Shown here: positions 1-7,213 of the stretch, one piece after another | Numbering within the stretch: the stretch's first letter is position 1 | How the letters are laid out: each line of letters begins with the position of its first letter | Source of the DNA: Actinomycetota bacterium | Lineage (GTDB): Bacteria > Actinomycetota > Actinomycetes > Mycobacteriales > Micromonosporaceae | Direction: 5' to 3' | Assembly: GCA_005885555.1 (NCBI GenBank) | Contig: VAWN01000028.1 | Location: 1 to 38,396, forward strand | Length of the DNA stretch: 38,396 bases | Program-made: the position numbers and the translations under genes | Notes under the pieces: generated by a model | Database searches by the model: none | Seen by the model: the letters and a program-made list of their open reading frames with translations, nothing else | What the model was told of the DNA's origin: nothing

Positions 1-103
1 TATTCCGGAGTGAACGACCGGCGCTTGTGAGACATGGACACCCTCTCTTCCGAGAAAGAAACCTTAGTGGATTCCCTGTCCGGAAGATCCCTGGCCCCTC
101 AGG
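1..103. other. Left edge, no intact gene
   Basis: This stretch has visibly lower GC than the rest. An ATG at 34 opens a frame starting MDTLSSEKETLVDSLSG, which reads like a real protein start (faintly like DinB/DUF664 proteins, from memory). Beyond about position 100 the same frame becomes a Gly/Ala-rich shadow of the winged-helix reading frame. It could be the 5' stub of a gene whose remainder was deleted, leaving the 3' part of another gene abutting it. Nothing else is visible here. Confidence 0.3.
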
Positions 104-586
104 TTGCTGGTGGCGGCCCGGCCGTATCTGGAGGAGTTGGTGGCCGTGGCCCGGGAGCAGGTGCCGGTGCGGGCGGTGCGGTTGGCCGCCGGCGGGTATC
201 GGATGGAGGTGCGTGGGCAGGCGGTGGTGCTCAATGACGAGTTGATCCCGGTGCCGCCGGGCCCGATCGCGGTGTTGCGTGCGTTGGCCCGCAACCCGGG
301 CCGGGTGTTGTCCTGCGCGGAGATCCGCCGGGCCACCCCGAACTGGGCCGCGGTCGATGACCACGCCATCGAACAGGCCGTGTCCCGGCTGCGCCGCACC
401 CTGCACCACGGCGACCTGATCCAGGCCGTCATGCGCCGCGGATACCGCTCGTCGGCTGGTGCGCAGCCGCGGCAACCGAGAAGGTCGGCTCCTGACCCGG
501 ATCGAAGTACGGTTTCTCCCTCCCGTTTCTGGTGTCGCCGGCAGCGGGTCACTACGGTGCCTCTATGCGACATCTCGCGACCCTGA
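104..586 (+). pseudogene. Orphan winged-helix domain, probable remnant of a HemD-like/response-regulator fusion
   Basis: Residues about 50-118 form an OmpR/PhoB-type winged helix: PGPIAVLRALARNPGRVLS, then the recognition helix HAIEQAVSRLRRTL, then the wing ending VMRRGYR. The short lead-in RPYLEELVAVAREQV matches, from memory, the linker before the DNA-binding domain in actinobacterial uroporphyrinogen-III-synthase/wHTH fusion proteins, which are usually about 370 residues. Here the catalytic part is absent: the frame is closed by TAG at 65-67 and the only starts are TTG or internal codons without a convincing ribosome site. After RGYR, where such proteins usually end, the frame runs on for about 45 low-complexity residues and overlaps the next gene by 22 bases, suggesting the original stop was lost. 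I read it as a decayed 3' fragment; a small expressed DNA-binding protein is possible. Confidence 0.55.
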
Positions 587-1191
587 TCGCCGCGATCGTC
601 ATCGCTCCGCTCGCCTGGATCCTGATCGCCTTCGGGCAGGACCGTTCGGCTGCCGCGTTCACCGCGCAGCACGCCGGCGGGCTGCACGGCGCCGACTTCG
701 TGCGACCGTTGCAGTACCTGGCCGCGGCCGGTCTCCTTCTCGGCCTCATCGCGACCCTGCGTTTCTCCCCACTGGGTGCGCTCGCCACCGGGGTGGTGTA
801 CACGTCGAGCTTCGCCCTGCTGCTGGTCGCGCCGAACAACGTGATGGACCTGTTCCGGCACACCCTGTCCGTGGCCGGCCATCAGGCCGATCCCGCCACA
901 CCGATCCGGACCGGTACCACGCCGCTGCTGGGGGTACTGCTGATGGTCGCGGCGCTCAGCGTCGGCCGGTGGCGGCGCTGGCCGCGGTCCTCCGGTTGGT
1001 CGTCCGGGGCGGCCGCGGAGGAGGACCGGCCGGTGGGTATCGACGGGCTGGGCCTGACGGCGCCCAGCCGCGCCGCCGAGCCGGAGTTCGCCGCCCGTTT
1101 CGTGAGCAGCCCGGACTCGGCCGCGTCCCGCGGTTCCGAGCCGTCGTGGGCCATGTCGTTGCGGGGTCAGGCGCAGGAGCCGCCGTGGTAG
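565..1191 (+). CDS. Four-helix membrane protein of unknown function
   Basis: The protein has 208 residues from ATG 565; a GTG at 532 in frame would add eleven residues of no obvious character. Four hydrophobic segments are visible: residues about 4-24 (LATLIAAIVIAPLAWILIAF), 44-64, 68-92 and 112-130. They are followed by a polar, low-complexity tail of about 75 residues rich in Ser, Ala and Glu that should lie in the cytoplasm or outside depending on topology. The first helix with its short basic start (MRH) can act as a signal anchor. I recognise no catalytic motif; small actinobacterial membrane proteins of this type are usually annotated as hypothetical. No strong ribosome site precedes ATG 565. 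The gene overlaps the tail of the degenerate winged-helix frame, which supports that frame being non-functional. Confidence 0.7.
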   Translation: MRHLATLIAAIVIAPLAWILIAFGQDRSAAAFTAQHAGGLHGADFVRPLQYLAAAGLLLGLIATLRFSPLGALATGVVYTSSFALLLVAPNNVMDLFRHTLSVAGHQADPATPIRTGTTPLLGVLLMVAALSVGRWRRWPRSSGWSSGAAAEEDRPVGIDGLGLTAPSRAAEPEFAARFVSSPDSAASRGSEPSWAMSLRGQAQEPPW

Positions 1192-1266
1192 CCGACGGGG
1201 GCTGCCTGCGATGATGGATCTCGGCCCAGCTACGGTCGGCGGCAATCGTATTGGGGTGAGGTCATC

Positions 1267-2085
1267 GTGCGGAGCAGGGTGCAGACGATAACGCCGGCCA
1301 GGGCGGCCGAGTATCTGGCGCGCAACACGGCCAACCGGCCGCTGGCCAGGCGGACGGTGCGGGAGTTCGCGGAGGCGATGCGCCGCGGTGAGTGGCGGGT
1401 CACCCACCAGGGCATCGCGTTCGACACCGAGGGCGCGCTGGTGGACGGGCAGCACCGGCTGGCCGCGGTGGTGGAGGCCGACCTGCCGGTGGAGATGACG
1501 GTGTTCACCGAGGTACCGGTGGGCGCCTTCGACGTGCTGGACACCGGCCGGCGCCGCAACGCCGCCGACGTGCTGGCCATCGAAGGGGAGAAGTCCGCGG
1601 TCATGCTGGCCGCGATGGTGCGCACCGTGTGGCTGTACGAGCACCGGCCGGAGCTGACCTGGTCCGGCGGTGACGCCGCGGTGTCCAACCACCAGATCGT
1701 GACGACCCTCGAGCAGCATCCGAAGCTGCGTGACTACGTGACGGTGGGCGAGCAGATCGCCGCTGCCACCGGGATGATCAAAAGCGCCGCCGGGGCGGCG
1801 AGCTACCTGGTCTCGCAGGCGACCGGCCGGCGCGACCTGTCGCCCTGGTTCGACGGCATCATCGAGGGCACCGGGCTGGCCAAGGGGGATCCGCGGCTGC
1901 TGTTCCGGCGGGTGATGTTCTCCCACACCCGCAAGCAGGCCGGGCAGGTGCTGCGCCGGCGGGAGACCCGGGAACACGTCACGCTGTACCTGAAGGCGTT
2001 CAACGCGTGGGCCACCGGTACCACGCTGACCCAGCTGCGGTACACGCCCCGCGAACCGGTCCCACCTGTCGCCACCGGCCGCTGA
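1267..2085 (+). CDS. ParB-like DGQHR-motif protein, phage or plasmid type
   Basis: This 272-residue protein starts at GTG 1267, with GGGGTGAGG about six bases upstream as ribosome site. The N-terminal half has the ParB/Srx-type signature: RRTVREFAEAMRRGEWRVTHQGIAFDTEG followed by the diagnostic DGQHRLAAVVEADLPV at residues about 62-77. In the ParB-like superfamily this is the nucleotide-binding pocket (CTPase in chromosomal ParB). The C-terminal half is mostly helical with no helix-turn-helix I can identify, and family members of this length are found in actinophages and integrated elements. No parA, terminase, integrase or other phage gene lies nearby, so it is either a solitary domesticated gene or a remnant. 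The ParB-like fold is fairly secure; a partitioning role is not supported. Confidence 0.65.
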   Translation: MRSRVQTITPARAAEYLARNTANRPLARRTVREFAEAMRRGEWRVTHQGIAFDTEGALVDGQHRLAAVVEADLPVEMTVFTEVPVGAFDVLDTGRRRNAADVLAIEGEKSAVMLAAMVRTVWLYEHRPELTWSGGDAAVSNHQIVTTLEQHPKLRDYVTVGEQIAAATGMIKSAAGAASYLVSQATGRRDLSPWFDGIIEGTGLAKGDPRLLFRRVMFSHTRKQAGQVLRRRETREHVTLYLKAFNAWATGTTLTQLRYTPREPVPPVATGR

Positions 2086-2136
2086 CACTCTGTCCCGGCT
2101 TGCGGTGCCGGGCGAGGTGGATACGGTTGGAGACAT

Positions 2137-2150
2137 CGGACCATTGTCCG
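2137..2150. promoter_or_regulatory. Short inverted repeat upstream of the GH79-like gene
   Basis: CGGAC (2137-2141) and GTCCG (2146-2150) are perfect inverted arms around a CATT centre, 56 bases before the start codon at 2206. This is the right place for an operator, but the repeat is short and may be chance in GC-rich DNA. Confidence 0.25.
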
Positions 2151-2205
2151 GTTGCGCCGATCCGACCAGGCTGTCCGTAGTGTCCTGGACGGTACGGAGG
2201 TCGCT

Positions 2206-3687
2206 GTGCGCCGGTTGTCGAGTTCCCGCCTGGTCCGGATCGGAGCGGGCGCGGTGGTGGCCCTGTCGGCTGTGGTGGTCGCGCACGGTGCGCGCGCCGG
2301 CGTGGTACCCGAGGCCACGCCCGTTGCGACGGTGACCGTCGACGCGTCGCACACCGCCGGGGTGCTTCCCGCCGACGTGCTCGGGCTGTCGTACGAGGCG
2401 GACCGGTTGGCCACGGTACCGGGGTTCGACCCGCACCGCGGCAACATCGCCAACCTGCTCACCACGCTGGGTACCGGGAACATCCGCATCGGGGCCGGGG
2501 CGGTGGACTACTTCGTCGAGTGGAACCCGTCGAACAAGCCGCTGCCGTCCTGGGCGAAGACGGGGATCGGCCACGCCGACATCGACCGGCTCGCCGCCCT
2601 GGTCAAGGCGACCGGATGGAACGTGGAGCTGGGCGTCAACCTCGGGCACTTCGACCCGAAGCTGGTCGCCGACGAGGCCGCGTACGCGGTACCGCGACTG
2701 GGCAGCCACCTGGCGGCGATGTCGTGCGGCAACGAGCCCAACCTGTTCGCCAACCGGGTCCGCCCGTCAGGGTACGGCTACGGGCAGTACCGACCGGAGT
2801 TCGAGAGCTGCGCGGCGGCGCTGAAGTCCGGTGGCGCGAAGGTCGCCGGGCCGAACACCAACGGCGGCCGGTGGCTGTCCGACTTCGTCGCCGACGAGCA
2901 CTCCCGGATCGTCATGCTCACCGATCAGCAGTACACCCTGGGTGGCGGGCCGAAGTCGACGAAGACGGTGACCGACCTGCTGTCCGCGTCCGCGGTCAAG
3001 AAGGAGCTGTCCGGGATCACCGGGCCGCTGGCCGCGGCCGGGTCGCAGCACGTGCCGCTGCGCCGCGACGAGACCAACTCGGCGAACATCGGCGGCATCC
3101 ACGGCGTCAGCGACGTCTACGCCGCCGCCCTGTGGGCGGCGGACTACACCCTGCTGCTGGCGCAGCACGGGGTCAGCGGGCTGAACTTCCACGGCACGAT
3201 CGGCCGGTGCGGGGTACCCGAGCAGGACAAGCGGGTGCGCTTCTACACGCCGCTGTGCGCCGCCACGGGTGCCGACCTCGCCGCCGGAATGCTGACCCCG
3301 CAACCGGTCTTCTACGGGCTGCTGCTCGTCCACCTGCTCGGCCCGGGCCGGTTCCTGACCGCCACGGTGAGCACGTCGAACAACATCACCTCCTATGCGG
3401 TACGGGGTAGCGACGGGAAAACCCGCGTGGTCGTCGTCGACAAGGATCCCGTCTCGGCGACCCCGGTCACGGTTCTCGTGCACCTCGGTACCGGCACCGT
3501 CGGCAGCGTCCTGCACCTCACCGGCAGCTCGCTGACCTCGGCCACCGGCATCGCGATCCAGGGTGCGACGGTCGCCCGCGACGGCACCTTCACTCCCGGC
3601 AACGCGGGCCACATCACCGGGCGCAACGGTGATTTCACGGTGACCATGCAGCCGGGCAGCGCCGCCCTCGTCACCGTCGCCTCTTGA
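2206..3687 (+). CDS. Secreted glycoside hydrolase, GH79-like (beta-glucuronidase/heparanase type)
   Basis: The 493-residue secreted enzyme starts at GTG 2206, chosen because GGAGG sits five bases upstream (2196-2200); an ATG at 2152 lacks such a site. Residues 1-31 form a Sec signal peptide (basic MRRLSSSR, hydrophobic core, AHGARA cleavage). A (beta/alpha)8-type catalytic region follows with a likely acid/base Glu177 in SCGNEPNLF and a likely nucleophile Glu289 in RRDETNS, the clan GH-A spacing. The last hundred or so residues look beta-rich, as in the C-terminal domain of GH79 enzymes. GH79 proteins remove glucuronate or 4-O-methyl-glucuronate from glycans. The assignment to GH79 rather than another clan-A family (GH30, GH39) is from remembered motifs. 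A strong hairpin follows the gene, so it is probably monocistronic. Confidence 0.75.
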   Translation: MRRLSSSRLVRIGAGAVVALSAVVVAHGARAGVVPEATPVATVTVDASHTAGVLPADVLGLSYEADRLATVPGFDPHRGNIANLLTTLGTGNIRIGAGAVDYFVEWNPSNKPLPSWAKTGIGHADIDRLAALVKATGWNVELGVNLGHFDPKLVADEAAYAVPRLGSHLAAMSCGNEPNLFANRVRPSGYGYGQYRPEFESCAAALKSGGAKVAGPNTNGGRWLSDFVADEHSRIVMLTDQQYTLGGGPKSTKTVTDLLSASAVKKELSGITGPLAAAGSQHVPLRRDETNSANIGGIHGVSDVYAAALWAADYTLLLAQHGVSGLNFHGTIGRCGVPEQDKRVRFYTPLCAATGADLAAGMLTPQPVFYGLLLVHLLGPGRFLTATVSTSNNITSYAVRGSDGKTRVVVVDKDPVSATPVTVLVHLGTGTVGSVLHLTGSSLTSATGIAIQGATVARDGTFTPGNAGHITGRNGDFTVTMQPGSAALVTVAS

Positions 3688-3731
3688 CCGGCTGGTCGTC
3701 CAGCTCGGTCGGTTGGAAATCGACGTGCCTC

Positions 3732-3755
3732 GGTCGATCGGCGGACCGATCGACC
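3732..3755 (+). terminator. Strong hairpin after the GH79-like gene
   Basis: A perfect 10-base stem, GGTCGATCGG (3732-3741) pairing with CCGATCGACC (3746-3755), closes on a CGGA tetraloop 45 bases after the stop codon. There is no T-run, as is usual in high-GC actinobacteria. It probably terminates or stabilises the upstream transcript and insulates the next gene. Confidence 0.5.
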
Positions 3756-3823
3756 CGCTTGCCGGTACCCGATACGGTTGACGGCCGTAGCTTCGGTGCG
3801 GATCGTCGGGCAGGGTACGCCCG

Positions 3824-4163
3824 GTGAGCAACAGGCGTGAACGGGTCGGCTCCGTGGAGCCGGCCGACCGGGCCACCGAGCGGCCCGACGTCCCGGCGGC
3901 CGAGGACCGCTGGTCGGTCGCCGGAAACATCGCGACGGGCCGGGCCCTGGGCGAGGGCGGCTCGGCCGCAGCGGTCGCGGCCCTCGGGCTGCCCGGTGCG
4001 GTGGGAAACGCGGCGGTCCAGCGGGCGGTGGTCCAGAAGGCGGTGGTCCAGCGAAACGGCCTGCAGTTGCGGATGCCGGAGTTCAGCAGCCCGCTCGGTC
4101 ACCGGCCACATCGACAAGCTCTGGGGCATGCTCTACGGCGACCTGGGCCGGTCCATCCCTTAG
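3824..4163 (+). pseudogene. Frameshifted short protein with GNAAVQR leader (eCIS-cargo-like)
   Basis: From GTG 3824 the frame encodes a charged N-terminus and then LGLPGAVGNAAVQRAVVQKA, followed by VVQRNGLQLRMPEFSSP. The GNxAVxR...QR signature recurs in actinobacterial proteins linked to contractile injection systems (often before a DUF4157 domain); this link is from memory. At about 4085-4095 the sensible sequence jumps to the +1 frame, which continues RSVTGHIDKLWGMLYGDLG and stops at TAG 4161-4163. That stop overlaps the end of the convergent gene by four bases, a normal arrangement that supports it as the true terminus. Past 4095 the original frame only mirrors the opposite-strand gene. 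The repaired protein would be about 113 residues. It is either a frameshift mutation, a sequencing indel or two separate pieces. No other injection-system gene is in the window. Confidence 0.5.
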
Positions 4164-5185
4164 ACGGTGGCCGGCGGGGTGCGCCACCGCTTCGCCGCCG
4201 TCCAGGTGAGCCAGGCCAGTGCGCCGACCGGAATCTCCATCGCGTAGCTGAAGAACGCGAACAGCAGCAGCGCTGCCGCGGTGGCCGCCGGCTGCGCACC
4301 GAGGGCGATCAGCAGGGCAGCGGTACCGCTTTCGCTGACCCCGGCGCCACCCGGCGCGATCGGCGCGGTGGCCAGCAGCCGGCTCAGCGCGAACGCGGGA
4401 ATGACGGCGGCGACGCCCAGGTGTGCTCCGGCCGCCGCCAGGCAGGCCGAGAAGAGCATGTACTGCAGGAAGAGGTAGCTCGCCATGCCGACGGTGAGCA
4501 GCGGCCAGCCCTGCCGGGTGACCTCGACGGTGTTCTGTCGTAGCTGGCTCAACGCCTGCGCGGTGCGCCCCAGGGCGGGACGGGACCGGCTGGGCAGGAG
4601 GCGGGCGAGCCGATCCACCGCGTTGCCGGCCCACCGGCCCGCCGCCGCGCAGGTCAGCGCCGCGACCACGAGCGCCAGGCCGGCCGCGAGCAGGCCGGCG
4701 GTGAGGCCGGCCGCGACCGTGAACCGCCGGCCCCGCAGGTTGCCGGCGGCTATCGACACGATCAGGCCGGCGGCCGGCAGGGCCAGCCGGGACAACACGT
4801 TCCATGCGCCGCTGACCAGGGTGGACACCGCGATCGCCTGCTTACGGTGTCCCCAGCTGCCCGCCATGGTGAAGGTGACGGCCACCCCCGCGGCGCCGCC
4901 GAACGGCAGCAGGTTGCTCACCGCGCTTCCGGCGCAGTTGAGGACCAACGCCTGCAGGTGGGTGAGTCCGGGCAGGGAACCGGTCAGGACGAACGTGTAG
5001 CTCCACAGGCCGGCGAGCCAGACAACGGTCAGCCAGAGCAGTGTCGAGGTGCTCAGTGCGCCGACCCGCACGCCGATCGCCGCCCAGTCCGCGCCGGTGA
5101 CGCGGGGCAGCGCCACGGCCAGGAGCAGCCCGGCCACGCCAAGGGACGCCACCGAGGCGACGACCCGTCCCCATCGGGCACGCAT
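4160..5185 (-). CDS. Lysylphosphatidylglycerol-synthase-type (UPF0104) integral membrane protein
   Basis: A 341-residue multi-pass protein with about eight hydrophobic segments spread over its length. The region ALSRLLATAPIAPGGAGVSE near residues 270-289 carries the APGGxGxxE signature of the flippase-like membrane domain shared by MprF N-terminal halves and free-standing UPF0104 proteins. These proteins translocate lipids or lipid-linked molecules, and the free-standing ones have mostly unknown substrates. It starts at ATG 5185, three bases after the TGA (5189-5191) that would end the upstream PIG-L deacetylase in its ancestral frame, so the two were one translationally coupled unit. Together with the divergent GT4 glycosyltransferase this suggests a small glycolipid-assembly module. 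The C-terminal stop overlaps the convergent short gene by four bases. Confidence 0.85.
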   Translation of the reverse strand: MRARWGRVVASVASLGVAGLLLAVALPRVTGADWAAIGVRVGALSTSTLLWLTVVWLAGLWSYTFVLTGSLPGLTHLQALVLNCAGSAVSNLLPFGGAAGVAVTFTMAGSWGHRKQAIAVSTLVSGAWNVLSRLALPAAGLIVSIAAGNLRGRRFTVAAGLTAGLLAAGLALVVAALTCAAAGRWAGNAVDRLARLLPSRSRPALGRTAQALSQLRQNTVEVTRQGWPLLTVGMASYLFLQYMLFSACLAAAGAHLGVAAVIPAFALSRLLATAPIAPGGAGVSESGTAALLIALGAQPAATAAALLLFAFFSYAMEIPVGALAWLTWTAAKRWRTPPATV

Positions 5186-5188
5186 GGT

Positions 5189-5984
5189 TCAATGCTCCCG
5201 CAGCGCCGCTAATGGGTCCCTGAGGGGTCGGCCGGGCCTGATGCCGGGCTGGCGGTACCACTCGGTACCCAGTACCCAGCGGAACACCGCCGGGGGCAGC
5301 CGCAGCAGGGCCGCCAAGGTACGCGTCGACTCGCCGCCCGTCGTCTGGGTTCCGGTGGGTGATGGCGGATCCGGGCGTGTACGCTGTCCGGAACCGCGGA
5401 CGGTCGAAGTCCGGCGGGAAGCGGTACCCGAGTGCGGCCAGCCGCAGCGCGCGCAGCAACAGGTCGCGGTCGACCGTCGCCTCCAGCACCACGGAGGTCG
5501 CGGCCAGGTCGGCGGCTCGGGCGCCCACCCGGTGGACCTGGACGTGGTCGGGGTGGCCGTAACCGCCGGCAGCGTCGTATGTGGTCAGCAGCGAGGCTCC
5601 TTCCTCGCGCAGCAGGTCCGCCAGCCGGGCCGCGGCCCGCTCGACGTCCACCACCGCGAACGGCTCGCCCCCGCCGTTGACGATGACACCGCCGTCGACG
5701 ATGCCCCCGCTGCCGACGGTACCGTCGAGCCCGGAGTCACGGTAGCCGAGGAACTCCACCCGGGCACAGCCCAGCGCCTGTGCGGACGCGCGGGCCTCGG
5801 CCATCCTCAGCTCGCCCAGCCGGTACCCGATTCCGGTCTCCGGCGCGGCAAGGCCCTGCTCTCCCGCCGTGGCGAAGACCAGCACGACCCGGTGGCCATC
5901 GGCCGCGAGGCGGGCCATGGTGCCGGCGGTCAGCAGAGCCTCGTCGTCAGGATGGGCATGGAAGAAGACGCACGTGTGCCTCAC
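5189..5984 (-). pseudogene. PIG-L family deacetylase, internal deletion and frameshift
   Basis: Starting at GTG 5984, the N-terminal 210 or so residues are a good LmbE/PIG-L zinc-dependent N-deacetylase: HAHPDDE (residues 9-15) supplies metal ligands and the catalytic Asp, and GGYGHPDHVQVHR near residue 145 supplies the second His region. After GSAITHR (near 5352) the frame turns into low-complexity sequence and runs 340 bases into the next gene. The conserved C-terminus instead continues in another frame as TQTTGGESTRTLAALLRLPP, then VFRWVLGTEWYRQPG, ending at TGA 5189-5191. Family members, from memory, have about 18 more residues (a VDVRRY...KRAA-type helix) between the two parts. A deletion of roughly 50-odd bases not divisible by three explains both. 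Either a broken gene, or one encoding a fused aberrant tail of 380 residues in total. It is divergent from the GT4 gene; GT plus PIG-L recalls the first steps of mycothiol or GPI-like pathways. Confidence 0.75.
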
Positions 5985-6043
5985 AGTGGAAGGTTGCCAC
6001 GACTACACGCCGGAACGGCAGAGGCGGCATGGAGGGGGCGCGA

Positions 6044-7213
6044 GTGATACTCCACGTGACGGACTGTTTCCGCCCCCGCCTGGGCGGAATCGAGGTACAG
6101 GTCGAAGAGCTTGCCCGGGCCCAGCAGGCCGACGGCGAGACCGTGCAGGTGGTCACCGCGACGCCGGCCGCCGACGGGACGGACCGGCCCGGATGTGGCT
6201 ATCCGGTCCACCGGGTGGTCGCGCGGCTGCCGTGGGAACTGCCGGTACATCCCCGGGCCGGCCGGCACCTGCGCGGGCTGTTCACCGACCTGCGCCCCGA
6301 GGTGGTGCACGTGCATCTCGGATCGGTGTCCCCGTTCGCCTGGTCGGCCGTACGCTGCGCGCTGCGCTGCCGGCTTCCCACGGTGGTCACCGTGCACAGC
6401 ATGTGGAATCCGGCGACCTGCGGCATGTACCGGTCCTTCGACCGGCTGGCGGGATGGAGCGGTGCACCGCTCGTGGTCACGGCGGTCAGCACCGCGGCCG
6501 CCGAGCTTGTCCGGTCAACGGCCCCGGACGCCACCGCCATCGTGGTACCCAACGGGATCGCGCCCGACCAGTGGCGCACCGCGGGCCGGCCGGACGACGC
6601 CGCGGACGATGCCGCGGGCAACGGCCCGGTCCATGTCGTCGCGGTCGGCCGGCTGGCGCCGCGCAAGGAGCCGGTCACGCTGCTTGAGGTGCTCGACGCG
6701 GCCCGCAACCGGCTGGACGGCGAGGTGCCGCTGCGCGCCACGGTGGCCGGCACCGGTCCGGCGCTGTCCATGATGCAGCGGTACCTGCGCAGGCACGCGA
6801 TGGCCGACGTGGTACGGCTGGTGGGACGGCTGGACCGGGGCGGCGTGCGTACCCTGCTCGCCAGCGCGGACCTGTTCGTCAACCCCACCGTGCGCGAGTC
6901 CTTCGGCATCGCCACGTTGGAGGCCCGTACCGCCGGGGTACCGGTCCTCGCCCGCGCCGGCAACGGTGTCGCGGACTTCATCCACCACGGCCGGGAAGGC
7001 CTGCTGTGCCACAGCGTGGACGACCTCGTCGACGCGGTCGTCTGGCTCGCCCGCGACCGGCAGGCCCGTCAGCGCATCCGCCGGCACAACCGCGCGACGG
7101 TACCCACCCAGTGCACCTGGCCGGCGGTACTCGCGGCGTTCCGTGACTGCTACGGTCGCGCGACGACACTGGCGACGCGGCCGGCCGGACGCGGCGGTTC
7201 GGAATCCTCCTAA
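6044..7213 (+). CDS. GT4-family glycosyltransferase
   Basis: About 389 residues from GTG 6044, preferred because GGAGGGGG (6031-6038) lies immediately upstream at proper distance; an ATG at 6029 would add five residues. It is a two-domain GT-B fold protein: acceptor-side motif FRPRLGGIEVQVEELA at the start, EVVHVHLGS, VVTVHSMW, then VVPNGI, the VGRLAPRKEP loop opening the donor domain, and the nucleotide-sugar signature ESFGIATLE (E-x7-E) followed by AGVPVLAR. This is a cytosolic retaining transferase using a nucleotide sugar. The divergent PIG-L deacetylase shares a 59-base spacer, and the MshA/MshB pairing is analogous, but nothing shows that the product is mycothiol. The stop overlaps the convergent GH92 stop by four bases. 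Confidence 0.85.
   Translation: MILHVTDCFRPRLGGIEVQVEELARAQQADGETVQVVTATPAADGTDRPGCGYPVHRVVARLPWELPVHPRAGRHLRGLFTDLRPEVVHVHLGSVSPFAWSAVRCALRCRLPTVVTVHSMWNPATCGMYRSFDRLAGWSGAPLVVTAVSTAAAELVRSTAPDATAIVVPNGIAPDQWRTAGRPDDAADDAAGNGPVHVVAVGRLAPRKEPVTLLEVLDAARNRLDGEVPLRATVAGTGPALSMMQRYLRRHAMADVVRLVGRLDRGGVRTLLASADLFVNPTVRESFGIATLEARTAGVPVLARAGNGVADFIHHGREGLLCHSVDDLVDAVVWLARDRQARQRIRRHNRATVPTQCTWPAVLAAFRDCYGRATTLATRPAGRGGSESS

Noticed and set aside
64-2709. Minus-strand open frame of 881 codons
   Set aside because: It is the shadow of plus-strand genes with clear domains (winged helix, DGQHR protein, GH79-like); its product is a low-complexity Arg/Gly/Pro-rich sequence, as expected in GC-rich DNA.
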